Assembly: GCF_001298105.1 (NCBI RefSeq)
Contig: NZ_LGJH01000165.1
Span: forward strand, 248,001 to 312,000
DNA: 64,000 nucleotides
Direction: 5' to 3'
Source: Novosphingobium sp. ST904
GTDB taxonomy: Bacteria; Pseudomonadota; Alphaproteobacteria; Sphingomonadales; Sphingomonadaceae
This document shows positions 53,442 to 62,399 of this stretch, in pieces. Position 1 is the stretch's first letter. Each line of letters opens with the position of its first letter. The position numbers were made by a program, and so were the translations under genes. The notes beneath the pieces were generated by a model, which saw only the letters and a list, made by a program, of their open reading frames with translations, was not told the origin of the DNA and made no database searches.

Positions 53442-54790
53442 TCAGAACTGCATCTTGACCTGACAGCCGAGCGCGAGGGCATTGGGCGTATTGCGGAAAC
53501 CGAAGGCACCCGGCTCGATGATGTACTGAATGTCGGGACGGAGGCTCAGCCAGCGGCGCAGTTGCAGGCCGTAGCTCAGTTCGATCGCGGTCTCCCCGGC
53601 AGGCAGCGCGGCATATCCTCCCGGCAGGGGATTGGCTTCGACATGGGCCCGGCGAAGACGCGGATCGACCACGGCATGCGTGAAGCCGAGCGCAATCGAA
53701 TCCGCATCACGTCCCCGGAAGGTGCCCGTCTTGACGAGCCCTGCCGCATACCAACGGGTGATCTGGCCAGAGATCGCGGGATTGGCGGTGAACTGGCCGA
53801 AGATCGACAGTCCGCGATTGCCCTGCCCTTCGCGCAGGATCATCTGGTCAGCCAGCAGGTAGACGCCGTAGCGCCCCCGGACCGTGCCGCCGCCGCCCTG
53901 ACGGGTCACACGCGAAGTGTCGTAGTAGACGCCAAGCTTGTAATGGCCGGGCAGCGAACGGCTGTCCTTCGCCGCGCCGGGATCGTATTCGACTTCCAGC
54001 GGCAGGAGTACCCCGGTGGTTCCTCCGGCAAAGGGGTTGAAGGCGTTTTCCTCGTCGTTGAGGCGGGGATTGACCTGGAAGGCGCCGGTCCTGACGATAA
54101 TGTCCGAACGCAACTTGTAGCGCACCGCCGCGCCCCACCTGGCATTGGGGTAATTGTACCATCCGCTGTCGCCGGAAAGCGAAAGAGGGTGGGCGCAGAA
54201 CGCGGCGTTCACGAAGTTGCAGCCGATCGGCATACCGCCCAGATCGTTGCCCATCGCAAAATAGCCCATCCGCAGGTTGAGCTTGCCCTCCAGGAGGTTC
54301 TGCTCCCAACTCGCCTCGGTGAGCCGCGCGTAGTAGCCGCCTGCCGCTTCCTGAATGGGCAGCCGGTTGCCTACGTAGTCCGAGGAAATGCCTACGCCGC
54401 GCCGGTCGTTGAATGTGAGGTGCAGCGTCGCACCTTCCCATCCTGCAAGCCGGTCCATGTCGAAGTCCGCGCCAATGCGGACCTGCTGGACATAGGCGGT
54501 GCCCCGCTTGAGCCCTCCGTCCACCGCTGAAAAGGTCTCGGAAACATAGTCGCCCCGGAACGTGACGCCGGCCGTCTTGAGCTGCGTGCGCAGTCCGCCC
54601 CAGTCACCCGTGAGCGTATCGCGCGCCGCCGGCTGGGGAGCGGGCGCTGCCGCTGCCGGAAGGGTGGTGACTTGCGCGGTCTGCTGCGCTTCGCCGTTTC
54701 CTCGGCACGGGCATCGACCGCCGCAAACGGGGCGGAAACCATAAGGCCGCAGCCGGCCAGACGCGTGAATCTATCCAAACGATGGGCCAT
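53442..54790 (-). pseudogene. Carbohydrate-selective porin (OprB family), frameshifted
   Basis: OprB-like barrel protein, about 449 residues. A signal peptide MAHRLDRFTRLAGCGLMVSA ends near DARAEE. The OprB start RDTLTGDWGGLRTQLKTAGV is out of frame with the signal peptide: EETAK should run on as AQQTAQVTTLPAAAAPAPQP, but one G is missing near 54690 (AAGCG where AAGGCG is expected). The rest reads cleanly to GCQVKMQF with aromatic C-terminus. The start has a strong GGAGG site. Downstream of gcd on the same strand, it probably admits glucose or other sugars to the periplasm. Confidence 0.85.
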
Positions 54791-54855
54791 GGCCCCCTCC
54801 TCCCCCGACGCCTCGGGAAGAGACGCAGGACCAATATGTCTTGAAGAATGGATGA

Positions 54856-54878
54856 GGGCGGAAGGCTGTGTTCCGCCC
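54856..54878 (-). other. Hairpin between gcd and the porin gene
   Basis: GGGCGGAA (54856-54863) pairs with TTCCGCCC (54871-54878) around a 7-base loop, 10 bases past the gcd stop on the minus strand. There is no T-run on the minus strand; it may act as a processing site or weak terminator that sets the ratio of gcd to porin transcript. Confidence 0.55.
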
Positions 54879-54887
54879 CCGAAAGCG

Positions 54888-57314
54888 TTACGGCAGCTTA
54901 TAGGCGATCACATAGTCACCGCGATCGGGCGACTGCCGCGCACCGCCGGCGGTGATGACCACGTACTGCTTGCCGGTCTTCGGCGACTTGTAGCTCATCG
55001 GGCCGCCCTGGCTGCCCACCGGCAGACGGGCCTTCCAGATTTCCTTGCCGTTCGCCGAATTGAAGGCGCGCAGATAGTAGTCCTGGGTGCCTGCGATGAA
55101 CACGAGACCGCCCTGCGTCGCCAGCGTGCCGCCCAGCGTTGGCAGACCGATCGGTATCGGCAGGCCCATCTTGATGCCCATCGGGCCGGTATCGCGAACC
55201 GTGCCGACCGGAACCTGCCACTTGATCTTGCGGGTCTTCATGTCGATCGCCGTCAGCGTGCCGAAAGGCGGAGCCTGGCAGGGAACGCCCAGCGCGGAAA
55301 GGAAGCGATCCTTGACCACGGAATAGGGCGTGCCCTTCAGGGGAACGCTGCCCATGCCGGTATTGACCGCCTCACCCGCGGCGCCCGCCTTGCCCGCCTG
55401 CTCCTTCGTCTGCGGGAACATCTGCACCCAAAGGCCGAGACGCATGTCGTTGGCAAAGATCGTGCCGGTGGTCGGGTCTGTCGAAAGTCCGCCCCAGTTC
55501 ATTCCGCCGAGCGATCCGGGGAAGCTGAGCGACTTGTCCGTGCCCGGCGCGGTGTAGAGCCCTTCGTAACGCATGCCCTTGAAGGCAATGCGGCACATCA
55601 GCTGGTCGAACGGCGTTGCGCCCCACATGTCGGCTTCGGTCAGCGGACCGACGCCGATCTGCGGCATGCCGACCGACTTGGGCTGCACGAGCGAATAGGG
55701 CTCGTTCGGGATATTGGCAGCCTTCACCCTGACATTCGCGACTTCCGTCAGCGGTTTGCCGGTGGTCCGGTCAAGGACATAGAGCTGGCCTGCCTTGGTG
55801 CCGAATACCAGCGCGGGCACGGTCTTGCCGTTCTTGGCAAAGTCGATGAAGCTCGGCTGCATCGGCAGGTCGAAGTCCCAGAGGTCGTTGTGAACGGTCT
55901 GGAAATGCCACTTTTCCTTGCCCGTCGTCGCGTCGAGCGCGAGCATCGAGGCGCCGTACTCGTGGTCGAGCGCGCTGCGGGTGACGCCGTAGAGATCGAC
56001 CGAGGCGCTGCCCACCGGCATGATCACCGCGTTCGTCGCCGGGTCATAGGACATCGCCGCCCAGACGTTGGGAGTGGAGCGGGTGTAGGTCTTTCCTGCG
56101 GCAGGCATGCCGGTGATCGCGGGGTTGCCCGGATCGAATGCCCAGCGCAGCTTGCCGGTAACGACATCGAAGCCGCGCATGACGCCGCCGGGCATGTCCA
56201 CCTGCACGTTGTCCGCCACGCGGCCGCCGACCACGACGGTCGTCCCCGCCAGCGTGGGCGCCGAGGTGAGCTGGTACTGCGGGTCGGGCGCGTTGCCGAG
56301 GCCAGCCTTGAGGTCTACGCGGCCGCCGTTGCCGAAGTCCGGACAGAACTTCCCGGTATCCGCATCGAGAGCGACCAGTTCGGCGTTGATGGTGTTCATC
56401 AGGATGCGGCGCAGGCACGGCGCGCCCTCGGCAACGGTGACGGCCGGGACCGGAGTTGAGCCCGGCACGTCAGGCTGCCGAAGCGGGGCCTTCGCATCGA
56501 AATAGGCCAGACCGCGGCAACGCATCCAGACAGAGGCCTTGGCGTTGATGATCGTTTTCCACTTCTCCCTGCCGGTATCGGCATCGAGCGCGATCACGTT
56601 ATTATGCGGCGTGCAGACGAACACGGTATCGCCGACCTGAAGCGGCGTGTTCTGGTCTTCGGCGCCGTTGCCGTCACTCACCGCGACATCGCCGGTCCGA
56701 TAGGTCCATGCGACCTTGAGATCCTTTACATTGTCGCGGTTGATCTGATCGAGCGCGACAAAACGGCTACCACCGCTGGTGTTGCCGTATGCTTCCCAGT
56801 TCTTCTGCTCATGCGCGGCATCGACGGGAACGAGTCCGCCCATGTCCCCCGAGAATGCCACGGTCGGATGCGCAACGAACATCGCGGCAAAGCCGGACGC
56901 GGAACACAGGGCCAGCACGCCCCCGATCGCCAGGGACGGTCCCCAGGCACGTTTGCCGGCAACGGCACCGCGCAGCAGCGGATAGGACAGCGCGATCACG
57001 GTCGCGCCGACGCCCATTGCCAGCAGGCGCGAGATCAGCGGCCAGAACGAAAGGCCCACTTCCCACAAGGCCCAGACTATCGTGCAGAGGAAAGTGGCGC
57101 CGAAAACGAGAGCGCCCGCCGGGCGTCGGCGAGCGATGAGGAAGCCGGATACGAGCAGCGCGAGGCCCGCGATCACGAAGTAGAAACTGCCGCCGAGGCT
57201 GGCGAGCTTTGCCCCGCCTGCGGTGAAGAAGATCCCTGCTAGCAGCACCACCGCGCCGAGCAGCCAAAGCCATGCTCTTGTCAGCAGACTACCGTCGTTC
57301 TTCGTGCCTGGCAT
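54888..57314 (-). CDS. gcd: Membrane-bound PQQ-dependent glucose dehydrogenase
   Basis: Oxidises glucose to gluconolactone in the periplasm and reduces ubiquinone. The 808-residue protein has five N-terminal membrane segments (LGAVVLLAGIFFTAGGAKLA, FLCTIVWALWEVGLSFWPLI) and a PQQ propeller (NWEAYGNTSGGSRFVALDQI, WKTIINAKASVWMRCRGLAY, TVHNDLWDFDLPMQPSFIDF). The ATG at 57314 follows GGAGGTG; a longer in-frame extension to 57413 is not protein-like. The frame is intact, unlike the related enzyme at 31.7 kb. No pqq biosynthesis genes are in the window. The adjacent OprB-like porin and GH3 glucosidase suggest a sugar-oxidation region. Confidence 0.93.
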   Translation of the reverse strand: MPGTKNDGSLLTRAWLWLLGAVVLLAGIFFTAGGAKLASLGGSFYFVIAGLALLVSGFLIARRRPAGALVFGATFLCTIVWALWEVGLSFWPLISRLLAMGVGATVIALSYPLLRGAVAGKRAWGPSLAIGGVLALCSASGFAAMFVAHPTVAFSGDMGGLVPVDAAHEQKNWEAYGNTSGGSRFVALDQINRDNVKDLKVAWTYRTGDVAVSDGNGAEDQNTPLQVGDTVFVCTPHNNVIALDADTGREKWKTIINAKASVWMRCRGLAYFDAKAPLRQPDVPGSTPVPAVTVAEGAPCLRRILMNTINAELVALDADTGKFCPDFGNGGRVDLKAGLGNAPDPQYQLTSAPTLAGTTVVVGGRVADNVQVDMPGGVMRGFDVVTGKLRWAFDPGNPAITGMPAAGKTYTRSTPNVWAAMSYDPATNAVIMPVGSASVDLYGVTRSALDHEYGASMLALDATTGKEKWHFQTVHNDLWDFDLPMQPSFIDFAKNGKTVPALVFGTKAGQLYVLDRTTGKPLTEVANVRVKAANIPNEPYSLVQPKSVGMPQIGVGPLTEADMWGATPFDQLMCRIAFKGMRYEGLYTAPGTDKSLSFPGSLGGMNWGGLSTDPTTGTIFANDMRLGLWVQMFPQTKEQAGKAGAAGEAVNTGMGSVPLKGTPYSVVKDRFLSALGVPCQAPPFGTLTAIDMKTRKIKWQVPVGTVRDTGPMGIKMGLPIPIGLPTLGGTLATQGGLVFIAGTQDYYLRAFNSANGKEIWKARLPVGSQGGPMSYKSPKTGKQYVVITAGGARQSPDRGDYVIAYKLP

Positions 57315-57804
57315 CCGGCACCTCCTTCGTTTCCTGCAATTATACTCAAAGAAGCCAACAAGGCCACGCAAATGCATGAAACCGCTCAGGGCATGAACGG
57401 CTATGCGATCCATTTGTCAGATGCCGCGCACGGAGCAGTGGAACTCGGCGCGTCTCCTGATTACGCGACCTCTCTACCGGCGTTCGCCGACGGAAGAGAT
57501 GGATCGCCCAGGACAGGGATGCCCGCGCCTATGCGCGTGCTCCGGAACGGCTGCCAATTTGAAATGTGCAGCAGGGATTACGAACCCGGAATACAGCGCA
57601 ATCCTGGACCCATCATAATGGCATGGTGATATGCCCTGGCGTTATGGGCCGCGCCCTGCCCGCCTGCAGGCAACAGCCGGTCGTGCCGCGCCCCGGTCGG
57701 CCCCGCCTTTCGGCCGCTCGCCTTGCCGCAGTGCAACAAACTCCATACGACTGGATTGCAGCTACTCCCTCCCATCACATTTCCGGGTCTGCTCGCTCTC
57801 CTTC
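57315..57804 (+). other. Non-coding gap between gcd and the GH3 glucosidase
   Basis: About 490 bases between divergent genes with no convincing reading frame. It should hold the promoters of gcd and the glucosidase. The only notable structure is GGCATGGTGATATGCC at 57622-57637, a palindrome with 5-base arms, of the kind LacI-family regulators use; no such regulator is encoded nearby. I see no tRNA or terminator. Confidence 0.5.
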
Positions 57805-60074
57805 ATGAACCTAGATCGCCGTAGCATCCTGTCCGGCATCGCCGGTGGCGCATTCGCTTTCACTGTCCCTCGTGCGGCGCTTGGAGCTGACGATGTCCAG
57901 CGCGTGGACGACCTGATCGCGCGGATGACGATAGAGGAAAAGGCCGGGCAGATGACCTGCCTTGCCGACAGTTTCCGGCCCTTCAACCCGCCCAATCCGC
58001 AAGCCGGTATCCAGGACGAGAAGCGGCTGGCGCAGGAAGTCCGCAAGGGCAGGGTCGGCTGCCTGTTCAATGGCATCGGTGTTGTCGGAGCCCGCCGGGC
58101 GCAGGAGATAGCGGTAAAGGAAAGCCGCCTCGGCATCCCCCTGCTCTTCGCCGGAGACGTGATCCACGGCCTCAAGACGATCTTCCCGGTTCCCCTTGCC
58201 GAAGCGGCGAGCTTCGACCCATCGCTTGCCGAACGCACCGCCCGCGCCATGGCCATAGAGGCGACGGCGGCCGGCCTCCATCTGACGTTTGCGCCGATGG
58301 CGGACGTGGCCCGGGACCAGCGCTGGGGCCGCGTGGTGGAAGGTTCGGGCGAGGACGTGACGCTGACCGCGCTGCTTTCCGCCGCGCGGGTTCGCGGTTT
58401 CCAGGGCCGGGACTTGCGACGCGACGATTCGCTGCTTGCCTGCCCAAAGCATTTCGCAGCCTACGGTGCGGTGGCCGGCGGCCTGGAGTACGGCAGCGTC
58501 GATATCAGCGACGAAACCCTGCGCGAAACCCACCTTCCGCCCTTCGATGCCGCCTTTGCTGCCGGCGCACTGACCACGATGGCAGCCTTCAGCGAGATCA
58601 ACGGCGTTCCCGCCACCGCTGATCGCGCGCTGCTCACCGATCTCCTGCGCGGCGAGATGCAGTTTCGCGGCTTCGTTTTCTCCGATTACACCGCCGACGA
58701 GGAACTGATCGCTCACGGCTACGCCGAGGACGAGCGCGATGCCGCCCGCCTCGCGGTGCTTGCCGGTGTCGACATGTCCATGCAGAGCGGGCTCTATGTC
58801 CGCTATTTGCCGGAACTGGTGAAGAGCGGAGCCGTGCCGATGGGCACGGTCGACGTCGCCGTGCGCCGCATCCTTTACGTCAAGGCGGCGATGGGGCTCT
58901 TCGAGAATCCATGGCGATCGCTTGACGAAAACGGGGAACGGAGCCGGATCGGTACCAGCGCTCACCGCGCGCTGGCCCGTGAATCGGCAGCCCGTTCCAT
59001 TGTATTGCTCAAGAACAGCGGCATTCTTCCGATCGATGCCCGCAAGACCGGAAAGATCGCGCTGATCGGGCCGTTCGCCGAAGATAAGGACAACGTCTAT
59101 GGCCCATGGGCCTTCTACGGCGATCCGGGCCAGGGCGTGGATATCGCCAGCGGTCTGCGCGCCGCGCTGCCCGATCCTTCCGACCTGATCGTCGTTCAGG
59201 GCAGCGGCATCGAAGGGCCTGTCGCGGGCGGCATTGCCAAGGCCGTGGAAGCCGCCAAGGCCTGCGATATCGTGCTGCTGGCGATCGGTGAGTCCCAGAC
59301 GATGTCCGGGGAAGCCCAGTCCCGCACCACTATCGAGATTCCTCCCGCCCAACAGGCGTTGGCCGATGCCGTGGCAGCGGCGGGAAGCCTGTTGTCGTGC
59401 TGCTCCGGCATGGGCGGGCGCTGGCCCTTCATGACAGCGTCGCGAATGCGCAGGCGATCCTTGCCACCTGGTTCCTCGGATCGGAAAGCGGCCATGCCAT
59501 TGCCGATATCGTGTTCGGGAAGGCGGACCCTTCGGGCAAGTTGCCGGTGAGTTTCCCTTGGGAATCCGGTCAGGAACCGTTCTTCTACGATCGCAAGTCG
59601 ACCGGGCGCCCCGTGGTGGACAGCCGCACCGAATATCGCGCCCGCTACACGACAACCGACAACAGCGCGCGCTTCCCGTTCGGCCACGGCCTCAGCTACA
59701 CGCAGTTTGCGCTCGATCAGCTCAAGCTCTCGGATGAGGTCATGCGCTGGAACGAAACCATCGAGATCAGCGCGCGCCTCACGAACAAGGGCGATCGGCG
59801 GGGCAGCGAAGTCGTGCAACTCTATATGCGGGACCGTGTTGCAAGCCGGACCCGTCCGATCCGCGAACTGAAGCGCATGTCCCGGGTTTCGCTCGAACCG
59901 GGGGAATCCCGGACCGTCCGCTTCACGCTGTCGCGCAAGGACCTTGAATTCGTGGGTGCCGGAAACCGCAGGATTGCGGAACCCGGCCTGTTCGACCTGT
60001 GGATCGGCCAGTCTTCGACGGACGGCCTCCACGGGCAGGTAACGCTCTATGCCGACGTGCCTTCCAAAACATGA
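57805..60074 (+). pseudogene. GH3 family beta-glucosidase (BglX-like), frameshifted
   Basis: Exported glycoside hydrolase, about 756 residues. A twin-arginine-like signal MNLDRRSILSGIAGGAFAFT begins the protein. The GH3 catalytic barrel shows DVARDQRWGRVVEGSGED, CPKHFAAYGAVAGGLEYG and FRGFVFSDYTADEELI with the nucleophile Asp. The C-terminal half has RFPFGHGLSYTQF and an fn3-like domain. The frame breaks near 59384: DAVAAAG continues in the -1 frame as KPVVVLLRHGRALALHDS; one missing base in the GGG run explains it. It is BglX-like rather than NagZ-like. Expressed divergently from gcd, so glucose released could feed periplasmic oxidation. Confidence 0.9.
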
Positions 60075-60087
60075 CCTTGCGGGCTCA

Positions 60088-60120
60088 GGCGCTCTCAAAC
60101 ATCTACAAGGCATGAGCGCC
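60088..60120 (+). other. Hairpin after the GH3 gene
   Basis: GGCGCTC (60088-60094) pairs with GAGCGCC (60114-60120), 7 perfect pairs, loop of 19. It lies 13 bases past the glucosidase stop. No T-run follows, so a terminator is possible but weak. Confidence 0.45.
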
Positions 60121-60308
60121 CCCGTTGCCGTCTACGACCGGCTAACGTCGGCGGGGCCCATTCATGCCAAATTCACCATGGAATTCATCCGGATAGGGAA
60201 AACTCCACATCCCCGCTGGACGCCGCCGCGCTTGTCCCAGTAAGCATACTTGCCCGGGGGCCAGAAAGCCGGGCTCGCAGGGCGCAGGCAGATGATCGGT
60301 TCGCAACG

Positions 60309-61895
60309 ATGAAGGCGAATGAGGAAACCCCGGGACCGGGCGGTGAGCGCCGCTTCCGGGCCTTCCTCAGCTATAGTCACGCGGACGAGCATTTCGCACG
60401 CAAGCTTCATCAATGGCTGGAATCCTACCGTATTCCGCCAAGGTTGGTCGGCTCGGCAACACCGATGGGCCATGTGCCGCCGCGCCTCTCGCCCATCTTC
60501 CGGGATCGCGCGGAACTTCCGGCGGCATCTAGCCTCGACGAGGAAGTGCGCCAGGCGCTCTCCCAGTCCGATGCGCTGCTCGTGCTGTGCTCTCCGGCAG
60601 CGAGGGCTTCGCGCTGGGTCGATGCGGAAATCGCGCTCTTTCGCAGTCTCCACCCCGATCGGCCGATCATCGCGGCTCTGGTCCTGGGCGATCCGGCAGT
60701 CAGTTTTCCCTCCGCGCTTCTCGAACCCGATGCGGAAGGCGTGGTGCGGGAGCCGATTGCAGCCGATTTCCGGCCCGACCACGATGGTACCCGCCTTGCC
60801 CGCCTGAAGATCGTCGCCGGCCTGACCGGCGTGGCGCTCGACCAGATTATCCAGCGCGATGCCCAGAGACAATTGCGCCGTGTGATCGCCATCACGCTGC
60901 TTACGGTTCTGCTTACCCTATCGATGGCCCTCATGCTGATCTTCGCGTTGCGCGCGCGGATGGAAGCCGAGCATCAACGTCAGCAGGCCGAGGGATTGAT
61001 AGAATTCATGTTGACCGACCTCAGGCAGAGGCTGGAAGGCGTCGGCCGGCTGGACGTGCTCCAGTCCGTTAACAAACGCGCACTAGACTATTACGCCGAC
61101 CAGTCCGACCTCAAGACCCTGCCGGCCGACTCGCTCGAACGCCGCGCCCGAATTCTGCACGCCATGGGAGAGGACGACCACAAGCGTGGTGACGTAGCCG
61201 GAGCGCTGGCGAAGTTCAGCGAAGCGCACCGTGTGACCGGCGCCCTACTGGCGGCAAGCCCGCAGGATCCGCCACGGCTCTTCGCCCATGCCCAGAGCGA
61301 GTTCTGGTTGGGCTATGTCGATTTCATCGACTACCGGTATGAAAAGGCCCTGCCGCGCTTCATCGCCTATCGCGGACTTGCCGAGCAATTGGTCAGGCTT
61401 GTCCCGGGCGATCAGTCCTACTGGCGCGAACTGGCCTATGCCCAGGGCAACATCTGCACGATCGCGGTCACGCGGCGCGGCCCGGAAAAGCAGCTCGCGG
61501 AATGCAGCGATGCGCTCGCCACGATGGAGCGCGTGGGCAGAATGGTCCCCGGCGATTTCAGCGTCAAGGCGGACATCGCCAACCGCCATGCCTGGATGGC
61601 GGATGCCCTGCGCGTGCAGGGCAGGAACGTCGACGCGCTGCATGAACGCGCGCAGCAGGCGGCTATCGTGCAGCGCCTGCTAAAGGACGATCCTAAGAAC
61701 GTCAGCTACCTCCAGGACTGGATGCTGGCGCGATATTCAATGTCGCAATTGCTCAATTCGCTGGGCGAGCGGCACAGAGCCGAGAAAATGCGAGAGGATG
61801 CTCGTCGCGATGTCGAGCGATTGATCGAATCGGATCCCGAGAACAACGATTGGCGCTTGTGGAAGGCCAAGCTGACCAAACCCCTCGATAAATAG
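60309..61895 (+). CDS. TIR-domain protein with membrane segment and TPR-like C-terminus
   Basis: Residues 14 to about 150 form a TIR-like domain: RRFRAFLSYSHADEHFARKL at its start, then LSQSDALLVLCSPAARASRW. Glu107 in SRWVDAEIALF sits where NAD-cleaving TIR domains have their catalytic Glu. A membrane segment follows at about 191-213 (VIAITLLTVLLTLSMALMLI), then a helical region with TPR-like repeats to the C-terminus (528 residues), e.g. GEDDHKRGDVAGALAKFSEA. It is the first gene of a three-gene set with 9 and 18 base gaps. A role in NAD-based signalling or abortive defence is inference; bacterial TIR-TPR proteins also act in signalling. Confidence 0.85.
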   Translation: MKANEETPGPGGERRFRAFLSYSHADEHFARKLHQWLESYRIPPRLVGSATPMGHVPPRLSPIFRDRAELPAASSLDEEVRQALSQSDALLVLCSPAARASRWVDAEIALFRSLHPDRPIIAALVLGDPAVSFPSALLEPDAEGVVREPIAADFRPDHDGTRLARLKIVAGLTGVALDQIIQRDAQRQLRRVIAITLLTVLLTLSMALMLIFALRARMEAEHQRQQAEGLIEFMLTDLRQRLEGVGRLDVLQSVNKRALDYYADQSDLKTLPADSLERRARILHAMGEDDHKRGDVAGALAKFSEAHRVTGALLAASPQDPPRLFAHAQSEFWLGYVDFIDYRYEKALPRFIAYRGLAEQLVRLVPGDQSYWRELAYAQGNICTIAVTRRGPEKQLAECSDALATMERVGRMVPGDFSVKADIANRHAWMADALRVQGRNVDALHERAQQAAIVQRLLKDDPKNVSYLQDWMLARYSMSQLLNSLGERHRAEKMREDARRDVERLIESDPENNDWRLWKAKLTKPLDK

Positions 61896-61904
61896 GAACC
61901 CATC

Positions 61905-62381
61905 ATGTCGACCCTGAACTACATGCAATACGGTCTGGCGAACCAGCTCGACCTCGAACTGACGGGCGAAGAGCCGATCGTCTTCAACGTCATCCTCAAG
62001 GCCGAAGAAGGACGCATCGTCCTGGAATATGACCAGCCCGCCGCACCGGGCCAAGACTATATCGCGATCACCTGCGACAGCGTCGTCGACATCACGCTGG
62101 TCGGGGACCAGCTCTGGTTTTCCAAGGAATTCGACGCCATCACCACCAAGGAACCCCTCTCGTCCTTCTATGGCGGGCTTGAGTACAGCGCCTATGACGA
62201 GAAGCTCGACCGGTACAAGGCGGTCCGCTTCAACGCGCGCTTCAATCAAGGTGGAAAGTACGGCACGCGCCACCGCTTCAACATCAACGTGGACCTGCTG
62301 CAGGACATAAATGCCTGCGAACCGCGCTGGATCGGACTGACCATCGATCCCGACATCAAGAACCCGCCTCCGCAGGTCTGA
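61905..62381 (+). CDS. Unknown 158-aa protein of the TIR cassette
   Basis: I cannot assign this protein to a named family with confidence. It looks all-beta with alternating hydrophobics (EPIVFNVILKAEEGRIVLEY, VVDITLVGDQLWFSKEF, RHRFNINVDLLQDI) and has no signal peptide or membrane segment, so it should be cytoplasmic. The ATG follows AGGAA, 9 bases after the TIR gene stop, and 18 bases before the next gene, so the three genes are almost certainly cotranscribed. The uninterrupted frame and tight spacing argue that it is a working partner of its neighbours. Confidence 0.75.
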   Translation: MSTLNYMQYGLANQLDLELTGEEPIVFNVILKAEEGRIVLEYDQPAAPGQDYIAITCDSVVDITLVGDQLWFSKEFDAITTKEPLSSFYGGLEYSAYDEKLDRYKAVRFNARFNQGGKYGTRHRFNINVDLLQDINACEPRWIGLTIDPDIKNPPPQV

Positions 62382-62399
62382 ATAGCGGATGATCGATTC

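Noticed and set aside
57805..60074. GH3 enzyme as the missing NagZ of the muropeptide pathway
   Set aside because: It has an export signal, about 750 residues and a BglX-type KHFAAYG motif with an fn3-like tail, unlike the short cytoplasmic NagZ with its His-Asp loop.
60162..60872. 236-codon minus-strand frame opposite the TIR gene
   Set aside because: It is mostly antisense to the TIR domain. The stretch outside it has no family resemblance that I can see.
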